NCBI GenBank assembly: GCA_016715105.1
Contig: JADKBO010000012.1
Location: forward strand, 124,001 to 188,000
Direction: 5' to 3'
Source: Saprospiraceae bacterium
Lineage (GTDB): Bacteria; Bacteroidota; Bacteroidia; Chitinophagales; Saprospiraceae
DNA: 64,000 nt
The notes beneath the pieces were generated by a model that saw only the letters and a program-made list of their open reading frames with translations, was not told the origin of the DNA and made no database searches. Positions 28,261 through 38,076 of this stretch are shown one piece after another. Position numbers and translations under genes: made by a program. Each line of letters begins with the position of its first letter. Positions within the stretch are counted from its first letter, which is position 1.

Positions 28261-28578
28261 AATGTGAAATGTAAGATGTGATATGTGAAATTGTTGGAAA
28301 TCGGAGGACGGAAATCGGAAATCGCAGTTCAGGGTAAATGACGAAAACTGCAGTTCAGCAGGAAATGTTTATTTGTTTATGCGTTTATTTGTTTATGACT
28401 GAATAAACGATTAAACACATAAACAGTTAAACCGCCTTTAGATTTATAGGTGGCAAGAATTCTGTCCTTTCTATTTCAGTACAGAGGCAAGACCTTAGGT
28501 CTCTCAACAAACTTTCCACTTTTGTACAGACGCAGGGCCCTGCGTCTCTGCATTTATGAACTTTCTACTTTATGAACT
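28261..28578. repeat. Word-array spacer with a perfect 20-bp palindrome
   Basis: No gene is seen. Repeated words dominate (AAATGTGAAATGTAAGATGTG; ATCGGAGGACGGAAATCGGAAATCG; GTTTATTTGTTTATGCGTTTATTTGTTTATG). At 28528-28547 AGACGCAGGG-CCCTGCGTCT is a perfect palindrome. It resembles the AGACGCA/TGCGTCT hairpin at 54.19 kb. Confidence 0.6.
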
Positions 28579-29472
28579 TTACAAACCCAGTTGTTGCCTA
28601 TAAATACTGTCCTGCACATTGTGTTTGGTCCAATAATCCAAGTTGATGCTTTTGTTTAACGTAGCTTCTGTGGTATAGGTGGTGTTCTGGTCAATCAAAA
28701 TTTGCTCTGTCCATCCTAATATTTTGAAAGGGAAATCTTTGGTGTATTTTATTTCCAAAGTCCTTTTGAGTTCTGGATAAGTTAGCTTCACAAGCTTAGT
28801 ATTTTCTGTTCCTTCTCCAAGCACTATTTCAGCAGCATAAGCTTTTACTTCTTTGTGGTATAACCTCAAAAATTCAAAAGAAGGCACCATTTGAGTTTTG
28901 CCAGTTTTCAGTTTTTTACTTTCCAACCTGATCAAATTCCAAATTTCATCTTCATAAAATGCTGCTGGAATTTCCTTTTGATCAAAAGACTCTCCCTCAA
29001 AATAAGATGCAACTTCTACTTCTGGATTAAACTTATGCACCATTTCCATATAGGCATGCCCGCACCATTCTTGGCCGCTGAAAGAAATTTTCAAAGCATG
29101 ATCTGTATTTTCAAATGGTGTGAAAGTGCTGGTCATCAATGAATAAGGATAAATTCCTGTCTCAAATTTTTTTGTGGCATTGAGCTTCAAAACGCTGATA
29201 TCTTCATTGCCTTCCCTATCTGCTTTGACAAATTTGGTTGGCGAAAATGGCTCTGTAACAAAAATCAAAACGGCATGTCCGGCATGTTGCTCTCCATATC
29301 TAGATTGTATCAGCTTATAACTCGTTAATTCTGCGTTGCCATTGTACCAATAATCTTTTTCCTTACCTGACATTTCTTTTTTAAAATCATCGGCACTTTC
29401 TGGTTGGGTATTTTGGCACGAACTCAAAAGCCCAATGCCGACGATCAAGATTGCAATTTTATGAATGAGCAT
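28579..29472 (-). CDS. Hypothetical lipoprotein (Bacteroidota family, about 300 aa)
   Basis: A 297-residue protein with a signal peptide and lipobox GLLSSC at residues 14-19. The mature region has DYWYNGNAELTSYKLIQSRYGEQHAGHAVLIFVTEPFSP, HALKISFSGQEWCGHAYMEM and EIWNLIRLESKKLKTGK. I recall close relatives, sometimes mislabelled septum formation inhibitor Maf, but this is not the Maf fold. It has no catalytic motif I can name. It lies alone between repeat-rich spacers. Confidence 0.65.
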   Translation of the reverse strand: MLIHKIAILIVGIGLLSSCQNTQPESADDFKKEMSGKEKDYWYNGNAELTSYKLIQSRYGEQHAGHAVLIFVTEPFSPTKFVKADREGNEDISVLKLNATKKFETGIYPYSLMTSTFTPFENTDHALKISFSGQEWCGHAYMEMVHKFNPEVEVASYFEGESFDQKEIPAAFYEDEIWNLIRLESKKLKTGKTQMVPSFEFLRLYHKEVKAYAAEIVLGEGTENTKLVKLTYPELKRTLEIKYTKDFPFKILGWTEQILIDQNTTYTTEATLNKSINLDYWTKHNVQDSIYRQQLGL

Positions 29473-30183
29473 AATTTTATGGTTTAATATCTAAACGAAT
29501 GTGGGAAGTAAATGGTTTTCATGCGATGTTGTTTCAGCCACGGGCCTTAGCCACGGGCTACGAGCCACAAGCTTCGAGTGAGACGAGAGATGAGAGACGA
29601 AGGAAGAAAGAAAAATGCCAATTAAAGGTGGCGAATGTACTGAACCCTGAAAGGGTTCAAATTGATTAGCCCCGTGCGAAGCTCGGGGAAATCAAATACC
29701 CAAATTTTGACAACCCCGAATTGGGGTTGAATTTGCCAGCATTTTTTTTCTTGGACATAAGTTCTCTTCTATGAAACCTCACACATAACAATAACTTAAT
29801 ATCCCACTTCAAAAATTCTTAACACTTTAATAACATATATTAAGTTTTTGTTTTGATCCTTTCCAAACAAAATTTTGAAAGCCAAACACCTTTGCTATAA
29901 TTATAAAACACAATGGTAAAATGGTAAATATATAAAAGTGCGAACACCGAATAGAATTAAATATATAAATAAAATATGCCCGAAATTTTATAAGATTAAA
30001 TTTACATTGCGGCAACATGGTTAACATACATGGTGTCAGATATTAAACATTCCATAATACGTTCCACTCCATTCCAAAGTATTAATAATCAGAGATTTGC
30101 AGCTTAATCAGGAAGTTGATAATTACAAGACTTTTATCAGATTTCCAATCTCATTTATTAAACAATATACAATTAATTGACAA
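29473..30183. repeat. Gene-free stretch with three GAA-loop palindromes
   Basis: A word array at 29529-29620 (GCCACGGGC, CGAGCCACAAGCTTCGAG, GAGATGAGAGACGAAGG) is followed by three hairpins. GAACCCT-GAA-AGGGTTC lies at 29642-29658, CCCCG-tGCGAAGCt-CGGGG at 29670-29688 and CAACCCC-GAATT-GGGGTTG at 29711-29729. The rest, upstream of susC, is AT-rich. It must contain the susC promoter, but no exact TAnnTTTG box with a -33 partner is clear. Confidence 0.65.
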
Positions 30184-33100
30184 ATGAAAAAACTTTACAC
30201 GCTGTCAAAACATGTTTGTGTCGTGTTACTTTTGCTTTCCAGCATGAGTAGTTATGCGCAAAAAACGATTACCGGAAAGGTAATAGATTACCGTACAAAT
30301 GAAGCCTTGATCGGGGTAAACATCTTGATTGTAGGCACTACTACAGGCACAATTTCTGACGCTGATGGAAACTTTGTATTAGAAGGTGTGAAATCTACTG
30401 ACCTCATTGAATCTTCTTATATAGGATACGAAACTCGTCAAGAATTGGTAGGCGAAAGAAGTAAAATTGACTTCATCATGAGCGAAGGGGTGACTATCCA
30501 GGAAGTAGTTGTTACTGCCTTGGGTATCAAAAAAGACTCTAGAAGAATTGGTGTGGCTATCCAGTCTGTGGATGGTGCTGCTACAACAAAAGCTAGAGAA
30601 CCAAACGCCATCAATGCATTAGCTGGAAAAGTAGCTGGTTTGACCATTGGTGCTCAACCTGAGTTATTGAGAAAACCAAACATCTCTTTGAGAGGCAACA
30701 CGGACATCTTATTTGTTGTAGATGGTGTTCCTGTAAACTCAGATACTTGGAACATCAATCCCGATGACATTGAAACTTATTCTGTTTTGAAGGGAGCATC
30801 GGCTTCAGCATTGTATGGTTTTAGGGGTAAAAATGGTGCCATCCTTGTAACTACAAAAAGAGGATCTAAGGACAAAAGAGGTTTCCAAATTGACTTCAAC
30901 AGTTCAACCATGGTTGACAATGGCTTCATCGCCTTGCCAAAAGTACAAGATGAGTACGGCCCTGGTGACCACGGTAAATATGCCTTTGTTGATGGAAAAG
31001 GTGGTGGACTCAATGACGGAGATTATGATGGCGGTTGGGGACCAAAATTTGACGGTCAACCTATTCCACAATATGATTCACCTGTAGATCCAGCAACAGG
31101 CATCAGACAAGGAACACCTTATGTTGCAAGAGGAAAAGACAACTTGACACGATTCCTTGAGCCAGGTGTCTTGAGTACCAATAACATCGCTCTAGCATCT
31201 TCAGGAGACAAATACAACTTCAGAATTTCTGGATCAAATACTTATCAAAAAGGTTTGGTTCCAAATACTAAATTAAACATCGTCAACTTCAACATGGTGA
31301 CTGATTATGCATTTTCGTCTAAGTTGAAATTTTCTTCTGGACTTCAATACAATAGACAAAACAGTCCAAACTACCCAGACATCAATTACGGTCCAAACTC
31401 TATCATTTACAACATGATTTTCTGGGGTGCAGCAGACTGGAACATCGACGACATGAAAAACTACTGGCAACCAGGTAAAGAAGGCATTCAACAAGTGTAT
31501 GCAGAATACCAACGATACAACAACCCATATTTCATGAGTTATGAATGGTTGAGAAGTCACCACAAAACAGACGTGATTGGCCAAGCAAGTATGACATATG
31601 ACATTGCTCCTTTTATGGATGTGATGGTGAGAACACAAGTCACTACATGGGATTTACTCAGAACTGAGAAAATGCCTTATTCTGCTGGTTCTTATGGTAG
31701 GGATGAAAGAAGAGGTGACTATAGAGAAGATCGCAGAAGCCTTTTCGAAAACAACACAGACATCTTAGTAAGATTTGACAAAGACCTTATAAAGGGATTG
31801 AATTCTAAAATTTGGGCAGGTGGAAACGTCAGAAGTTTTAATTATTCTTCTGAATTTGGAACTACAGACTATTTGAACGTACCAGGATTGTACAACTTCA
31901 ACAATTCATCAAATCCAGTAAGATTGGCAAATTTCAAATCTGACATGAGCGTATATTCTGGATATTATTCAGCTGACTTTACGTTGAAAAATTTGATCAC
32001 GTTATCTACGACTGGTAGGGTTGATAAACTTTCTACACTTCCTGCGGGAAACAATACATTTTTCTATCCATCGGTTTCATTGGCATCTTCATTTACGGAT
32101 TACCTCCCTATGCCATCATTCATATCATATGGTAAAGTTAGAGCATCATACGCCAATGTAAAAGATGGTCTTACACAATCTTCAATCGGAGCAACTCCTG
32201 TATCATCTTATCCAATTGGTTATGGTGAACAATATTTTTCGCCATATGATGGACCAACCTATCAGAACTCTGCGGTTTATTCTATTGTGACAAATTACAA
32301 CAACCAGCCATCTGCTGTTTTCACGAACCAACTCAATAATCCAAACCTCGAACCAAGTTCAACTTCTCAAACTGAATTGGGTATAGACCTTAAGTTTTTG
32401 GATAATCGAATTGGTTTTGATGCAACTTACTTTATTTCTAATGAGGGTCCAAAAATCTTCGCTTTGCCGGTTTCTAGTACATCTGGTTATACTTCTGCAC
32501 TTGTAAATGGTATCAAAACACAGAAAAAAGGTGTAGAATTGTCATTATCAGGAACTCCAATACTTGATCCAAATGGATTCTCATGGAATTTCTTGGCTAA
32601 CTGGTCAACTTATCAGGAAAAACTCACGGAGATTTATCCAGGAGTTGAAAGTTTGAACAATTTCTTTAAAGTTGGAGACAGAGTAGATAAATTCTACGGC
32701 AGAGCCTTCGTAAGAAATCCTGAAGGTCAAATCATCAATGATGCAAGTGGTCGACCTATTTATGCGCCAGTAGCACAACATTTAGGAAACATCAACCCTG
32801 ATTTTGTATTTGGTATTAACAACAGATTGTCTTACAAAACAGTGAGTTTGAGTTTCCAATTTGATGGAAGAATTGGCGGTGTTATTTCCAATTATGTTCA
32901 AAAACAAACTTTCAGAGGTGGTAGACACATTGCCACTGTAGAAGGTGAATATGGTGAAGCAAGATATCAAGATTACTTAGGTGTCAAATCATATGTAGGA
33001 GAAGGTGTTCAAATTTCAAATGAAACGAGCTTAAACTTTGATGCGAATGGTTTGGTAACCAACTATGGTGCTTTAACATACAAGCCAAATGATACCAAGC

Positions 33101-33384
33101 AATTCCTTCAAGACTGGGTAAGCAGATATTACAATTCTGACGAAGGTAATTTAATGAGCAGATCTTTCGGTATGTTAAGAGAAGTAGTGGTAGGTTATAC
33201 TTTGCCTCAGAGATGGTTTGGTAAATCCATCCAAAACGTGGGTATTTCCTTCGTGGGCAGAAACTTACTTTATTTTGCTGAGAAGAAAGACATCGATCTT
33301 AATCAGTACATCAGCGGTGGTTCATCAGATGTACAAACTCCTTCAACCAGAAGATATGGAGTGAATATCAATTTCAACTTCTAA
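30184..33384 (+). CDS. SusC/RagA family TonB-linked outer-membrane protein
   Basis: An intact 1066-residue protein: signal peptide (VVLLLLSSMSSYAQ), CarboxypepD_reg-like domain (TITGKVIDYRTNEALIGVNILIVGTTTGTISDADGNFVLEGV), a plug domain (ALGIKKDSRRIGVAIQSVDGAATTKAREPNAINALAGKVAGL, then PNISLRGNTDILFVVDGVPVN and ASALYGFRGKNGAILVTTKRG) and a 22-strand-type barrel ending in aromatic F (YGVNINFNF). SusC proteins form TonB-driven import channels with a SusD lid for glycans, peptides or other nutrients. The susD gene follows 33 bp later. The substrate cannot be told; no glycosidase is adjacent. Confidence 0.95.
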   Translation: MKKLYTLSKHVCVVLLLLSSMSSYAQKTITGKVIDYRTNEALIGVNILIVGTTTGTISDADGNFVLEGVKSTDLIESSYIGYETRQELVGERSKIDFIMSEGVTIQEVVVTALGIKKDSRRIGVAIQSVDGAATTKAREPNAINALAGKVAGLTIGAQPELLRKPNISLRGNTDILFVVDGVPVNSDTWNINPDDIETYSVLKGASASALYGFRGKNGAILVTTKRGSKDKRGFQIDFNSSTMVDNGFIALPKVQDEYGPGDHGKYAFVDGKGGGLNDGDYDGGWGPKFDGQPIPQYDSPVDPATGIRQGTPYVARGKDNLTRFLEPGVLSTNNIALASSGDKYNFRISGSNTYQKGLVPNTKLNIVNFNMVTDYAFSSKLKFSSGLQYNRQNSPNYPDINYGPNSIIYNMIFWGAADWNIDDMKNYWQPGKEGIQQVYAEYQRYNNPYFMSYEWLRSHHKTDVIGQASMTYDIAPFMDVMVRTQVTTWDLLRTEKMPYSAGSYGRDERRGDYREDRRSLFENNTDILVRFDKDLIKGLNSKIWAGGNVRSFNYSSEFGTTDYLNVPGLYNFNNSSNPVRLANFKSDMSVYSGYYSADFTLKNLITLSTTGRVDKLSTLPAGNNTFFYPSVSLASSFTDYLPMPSFISYGKVRASYANVKDGLTQSSIGATPVSSYPIGYGEQYFSPYDGPTYQNSAVYSIVTNYNNQPSAVFTNQLNNPNLEPSSTSQTELGIDLKFLDNRIGFDATYFISNEGPKIFALPVSSTSGYTSALVNGIKTQKKGVELSLSGTPILDPNGFSWNFLANWSTYQEKLTEIYPGVESLNNFFKVGDRVDKFYGRAFVRNPEGQIINDASGRPIYAPVAQHLGNINPDFVFGINNRLSYKTVSLSFQFDGRIGGVISNYVQKQTFRGGRHIATVEGEYGEARYQDYLGVKSYVGEGVQISNETSLNFDANGLVTNYGALTYKPNDTKQFLQDWVSRYYNSDEGNLMSRSFGMLREVVVGYTLPQRWFGKSIQNVGISFVGRNLLYFAEKKDIDLNQYISGGSSDVQTPSTRRYGVNINFNF

Positions 33385-33417
33385 ACTTATTTCTAAAATA
33401 ATTAAAAATTAAAAGAG

Positions 33418-35004
33418 ATGAATAAATTAATCATATTGATAGGAGCACTTTTTTTAGTGACTACCTTTGGATGCGAGGACAATTTTGAAGAGTTGGAAAA
33501 GGACCCAAACAGACCAGTCACCGCTCCTGCTTCTTTGATTTTGAATAATATTGAATTCCAAATGTAAAACAGTACAGGTCGGGCATTTAGTGGTGAGATG
33601 AGGTGGAATCAATTCTACTGTTCTAATTACAATTATTATGCTACCAACGAATATACTTGGTCGGAAATGCCAAATCATTTCATCACTTTGAAAAATGTGG
33701 TAAAAATGGAAGAAGAGGCAATCAATGCTGGGGCCGAAACAGTAAACCCTTACAGCGCTTTGGGCAAATTTTTCAGAGCATTTTTCTACGATCAAATGAC
33801 CAAAAGAGTAGGTGATTTGCCACTCAATGATGCTTTGAAAGGTGTTGAAAATTTTGAACCTGCATACAATTCACAAAAGGAAATCTACGTGCAGATATTG
33901 AAATGGTTGGAGGAATCCAATGATGAAATTGCGACTTTGGTCAATAAAGGAAACAACAATGTTGCTGGTGATATCTATTTTGGAGGTGATTTGGCAAAAT
34001 GGCAAAAAGTGGTCAACGCTTTTCATTTGAGAATTTTGACGACTTTGAGTTCTAAAGAAAGTGATCCAGACCTCAATGTAAAAGGCAGATTTGCTGCTAT
34101 CATTTCAAATTCTGGAAAATATCCATTGATGCAAGGATTGGGTGACAACCTAGAGTTTGTATCCAACGCATTCAACAAATATCCTTCAAATCCCGATAAC
34201 TTTGGATTTGATGCTACCAGACAAAATATGTCTGCTGCGTACATAGATAGATTGAAAGAAAGACAAGATCCTCGATTATTTGTGACCTCAGAGCCTGCTG
34301 GTTCAGAATTGAAAGCTGGAAAACCTGCGAGTGATTTCGCTGCATACCATGGAGCTAGTTCAGGTGAAGATTTGGCAGACATGTCATTCAAAGCTGGTAC
34401 AAGTAATGGAACTTTTGCGCCAGGTTCTTATTCTTTCCAAAATCGCAATAGATACTATACCAATTATGAAGGTGAAGCAACATTCATAGTAGGTTATCCT
34501 GAGATGTGTTTCAACATCGCTGAAGGCATTCACAGAGGTTGGGCAGCAGGTTCAGCTCAAAATTGGTACGAAAACGGTATCAAGGCTTCCTTCGAATTTT
34601 ATGGAATTAAAGATGGTGCTAATACATTCACTTATTCAAAAACGGGTGGTAAAAATGCCTCTGACTTTGCTTCATTCAATTATAATTTTAATTTAAATGG
34701 TTCTTATTTAACTCAAGCAAATGTAAAATACACTGCTGACGTGAAAGGTTTGGAACAAATCCTCACTCAAAAGTATTTGGCCTTCTTTATGAATTCAGGA
34801 ATGGAAGCATATTTCAACTGGAGAAGAACGGGATTTCCTAAGTTTTATGTAGGTGTTGGAACTGGAAACTCAGAAAGGATTGCTTTGAGATGGCAATATC
34901 CTTTTTCTGAAAGAACGACCAATCAAGCAAATTACGAGTCTTCTATCATGGCACAATACGGTGGAAAAGACGACATTAATGATAAGATTTGGTTACTCAA
35001 ATAA
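33418..35004 (+). CDS. SusD/RagB-like nutrient-binding lipoprotein (in-frame ochre stop)
   Basis: ATG 33418 gives a signal peptide with a C-x-D lipobox (LFLVTTFGCED) and the typical FEELEKDPNRPVTAPASLILNN start. TAA at 33565-33567 interrupts the frame in phase (IEFQM-stop-NSTGRAFSG). After it the helical SusD-like 2 body continues intact to 35004: RWNQFYCSNYNYYATNEYTW, AFFYDQMTKRVGDLPLNDALKG, FKAGTSNGTFAPGSYSFQNRNRYY, EAYFNWRRTGFP. Restoring one sense codon yields 528 residues. It caps the SusC channel. A base error is likely because no other damage is seen. Confidence 0.85.
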
Positions 35005-35049
35005 TATTAGATTATTCTTCCGAATTTTGATTTTGATTAACATTAGAAA

Positions 35050-35105
35050 CCGGGGGGGGGGGTTTTTTCCGGGGTGGGGGGGGGGGGGGCGGCGCCGGTG
35101 ATGCC
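35050..35105. other. Corrupted G-rich segment
   Basis: Runs of 11, 5 and 14 G with TTTTTT between them sit in an otherwise AT-rich spacer between convergent genes. No stem-loop or gene is apparent. It resembles the failed-consensus segments at 11.8 and 15.9 kb. Confidence 0.6.
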
Positions 35106-35187
35106 TCGCTAACACTGCCCTTCATTTTAGTTTATAGATGCGCCTATTTTATACGAATTATTTGTAATTTTACGTATATAAGTAAAG

Positions 35188-36511
35188 CTACTTAAATTGA
35201 AGTTTCAACACATTCAACCCAACTAATCTACCTTGCCCTACCCCTTCGAAAATAGCTTTTTTGTAATGAATGCCTCCATAAAAACGACTGATTGCAGCTT
35301 CATTGGCAAAATCAGCAAAAGATACATAATTGCGCGGTGTCCCATTAATGTCACCTCTTTGTTCGTGTGTATTATCCTGAAAAGCGTAGTTAAAACCATA
35401 AAGGCTTTCCAACACCTGTGCTGCTGCTCCAGATTGCACTGAGTGTCCACTGGTGTATTCAGGAAATGGAGGAGTTGGCAATATCGGTGTCCAGCCAGCA
35501 TTCATTTGCTGTTGAACAAGTAATTGGTCTGATTAGGTTATATTGGTACTTAGTTTTCCAACAAGAAACAAAGGCATCATGAACAGCCATACCCATTTTT
35601 GCATATGTTTCAACTGCCTTACCCAAGTTTGCATTTTGTTTAGTGACTACAATTTTAGCAATGGATAGTGAATGGCCAGGAGGAGTTGCAGTTTTTCCCG
35701 GGTCATCACTCCAATATTCAGCTATTATTTTTTGGCTTGCTGTCAACCCTTGAGAAATCAAATAAACATCTTGAGCTTCTTTATAAAATGGAGAGTTTGG
35801 ATCTGTCGAATATGGAATAGGCGGATCTACTGCAACATCTGGATTTCCTGGTCCGAAGCTTCTCACATTTCCCCAAAAAGGTTGTAACGGAATGATTTGA
35901 GCACTGGTAGGAACCCAAAAGCCATTACCTACCGGAACTACAAAGTTCGCTGGAAAATTGGTTTTATAACACTGAGCTTGCCCATCTGATTCTGCAAACT
36001 CTACAATTGCCTGTCCAACCTGTTGGCCATAAGCAAGTGAACGCTCCACAACCGCAACTGAATTATCAGATTTGAATAAAGTAGTTTGAACGGCTAAGTT
36101 ACTTTCAATGATACCCGCCTTTTCTGTTCGAGCTCCATACATACAAGCGTGTAAAATTTCAGCCGCTGCCGCATTGACTGCCAAAGCCCAATTGTATTCC
36201 AAGCCAGACTCCGCATTTGGCACATCTTCTGCTGAGAGCCCATTGATTTGACCACCCATGGATTTATAACCTGTGAGTCCGGGACGTGCTGCCTCGTACA
36301 TTGCTAATCCTAAATATCCATAGGTCCTAGCGGCAACTGTCGGACTACATCCAGGACTATTTTTAATCACGTCAAGCGCTAAGTTTACCCAAGATGAAGC
36401 AACGTTGTGGGAATATTCATCTGTAGTTGATGGACTTACTTCTTCATCTTGGCAGGAAAAAAACAATAATAATAAACTTAGAAATAATAACTTTTGGTAA
36501 GCTTTCTGCAT
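35188..36511 (-). CDS. Vanadium-dependent haloperoxidase / PAP2-family lipoprotein (one frameshift)
   Basis: The N-terminal frame (36511-35459) has lipobox LLLLFFSC, an all-helical body and the vanadate-binding KTKYQYNLIRP. The C-terminal frame (35505-35188) has PEYTSGHSVQSGAAAQVL and SRFYGGIHYKKA. These match the K-x6-RP, PSGH-like and SR-x3-GxH motifs that bind vanadate or phosphate. The frames meet near 35510 (one-base change). Secreted haloperoxidases oxidise halides with H2O2; phosphatase activity is possible because the active site is shared. It is convergent with susD. Confidence 0.85.
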
Positions 36512-36827
36512 TATAATTTAATTTTTAGGAGTACGAGTTTGATTATGGAATGATTGCAAACCATAAAATATCTATTTTTTTGATTGATTGATTGACTTGT
36601 AATATCCTTTTGGTAAAGATCTAGACAAATTTATATAATTAAATGAAAAATGTCTTTGCCTTATTGAAAATTGTTTGTTAAAGTAACTAGAAAGGTGTAT
36701 CAGAAAGGTGTGTATTTCTCGGCAATCAACTACAAATCTTGTATACAACCATGGTAAAGATCATAAACCTGTCCTACATGAATGAAATAAATTCTCCCTT
36801 GAAAAAGACTCCTCGTCATATGCGCCG
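36512..36827. other. Gene-free AT-rich stretch
   Basis: This is the upstream region of the haloperoxidase gene. No convincing ORF or strong hairpin is visible. Confidence 0.4.
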
Positions 36828-37497
36828 TTCCTATGGAACTCCAACTTTTTTGCTTTTATTTCCCATGGATTGAAATCCATGGTTACCATATGAGCCGAAC
36901 CTATGGTTCTTTAATTGCACAATTACAACAACAACCCTTATTCAAATCTCGACAAATTAAATACCCCATTGATTTCCATCTTGGAACAAAAACTGAAACC
37001 TCAATGATTATTCCAGCGGAACTTTCAAAAAATAACCCAGAGGCAGCGCCTCGACCCATTTAGTAACCTAGGATTTCAATCCTGGGAAAAAAACCATGAT
37101 CAAATTCAGAGTTCCTGCGGAACTTTCAAAAAATAACCCAGAGGCAGCGCCTCGACCCATTTAGTAACCCAGGATTTCAATCCTGGGGAAAAAACTAATC
37201 ACAAACTCAGAGTTCCATAGGAACGATCCATATAACACACGGAGATCTGACCTCAAGCCAAATGCACCGTTCCTGTGGAACTCCAACTTTTCCATTCATG
37301 TCCCATGGATTGAAATCCATGGTTACCACATGAATCGAACCTATGGTTCTTTGAAAGCAAAATTCCATATTCCATCCAGAGGCAGCGCCTCGACCCATTT
37401 AGTAACCCAGGATTTCAATCCTGGGGAAAGAAACTAATCATAAACACTGAGTTCCATAGGAACGATCCATATAACACACGGAGATCTGACCTCAAGC
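36828..37497. repeat. Mosaic of palindromic repeats (three unit types)
   Basis: Unit A (GTTCC-x3-GGAACTCCAACTTTT, then CCATGGAT-TGAA-ATCCATGG and GAACCTATGGTTC) occurs at 36828-36912 and 37269-37352. Unit B (GAGGCAGCGCCTC, then CCCAGGAT-TTCA-ATCCTGGG) occurs three times, around 37033-37088, 37135-37190 and 37374-37425. Unit C (49 bp, GAGTTCCATAGGAACGATCC to GACCTCAAGC) is identical at 37210-37258 and 37449-37497. Nearly every word is its own inverted repeat. No gene is present. A reverse-oriented relative lies at 54480-54660. Confidence 0.85.
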
Positions 37498-37620
37498 ATC
37501 AATGAGATGAAGATAAATGGTTACCTTTCACCCACACCGACGTCCTAAAAATAGCAAAGAATATTAAATAACTGCATCAATATTTTGGCAACAAACTGAC
37601 AACCAATATCTTTGGAAGTA

Positions 37621-38048
37621 TGAATAAAAGTTACCACCTATTTTTAACCCTATTTTGCCTTTACTAATGAATTTTTCATGTAACAAAGAGGTCATTACCC
37701 CCAACAATTACAGCAAAATATGATTATCCTAGGAAGTGGAGGTGGATTTACGGGAGCAGTCTCCCAATATTATCTGCTCGAAAATGGACTAGTATTCAGG
37801 TCTGGAAATACCGATACCACCTTTACAGAAATTGGAAAATTGGAAAAGACATAGCCAATCAATTATTTGAATCTTACCTAACATTAAATTTAGATAAGCA
37901 ACATTTGGACGAGCCTGGAAACAGGTATTATTTTATGATTCACAAAGCTAAAGGGCAAGAGCATAAACTACAGTGGGGATATAAAGAGTTGACCAATAAA
38001 ACTCCAGAAATTTTTCACAAAAACTTTATGTCGCTGGTCAAAAATTAG
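37621..38048 (+). pseudogene. Small lipoprotein of the GSGGGFTG type, broken by about three frameshifts
   Basis: Frames joined by eye read a hydrophobic start with LLMNFSCNKEVITPNNY, then MIILGSGGGFTGAVSQYYLLENGLVFRSGNTDTTFTEIGKLEKDIANQLFES, and end in KTPEIFHKNFMSLVKN with TAG at 38046-38048. This matches a small Bacteroidota lipoprotein family of about 140 residues that carries the GGGFTG segment and has unknown function. Frame changes fall near 37670, 37722 and 37850. It lies just upstream of the M4 protease gene. Confidence 0.55.
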
Positions 38049-38076
38049 AAATATCAACAGTAAATTCTTCTAAATA

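Noticed and set aside
31273..31638. 121-residue reverse ORF inside susC
   Set aside because: It is a shadow of the SusC coding frame with no independent signals.
30184..36511. Complete polysaccharide utilisation locus
   Set aside because: A susC/susD pair is present but no adjacent glycoside hydrolase, sulfatase or hybrid regulator. The haloperoxidase is on the opposite strand.
36833..37063. 76-residue ORF in the repeat mosaic
   Set aside because: It is made entirely of palindromic repeat words, and the reverse-strand ORF at 37207-37398 mirrors it. It is not a gene.
36828..37497. CRISPR-like array of repeats and spacers
   Set aside because: Repeat units differ, spacing is irregular, the spaces between are themselves repeated, and no cas genes are near. 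It is a palindrome mosaic instead.
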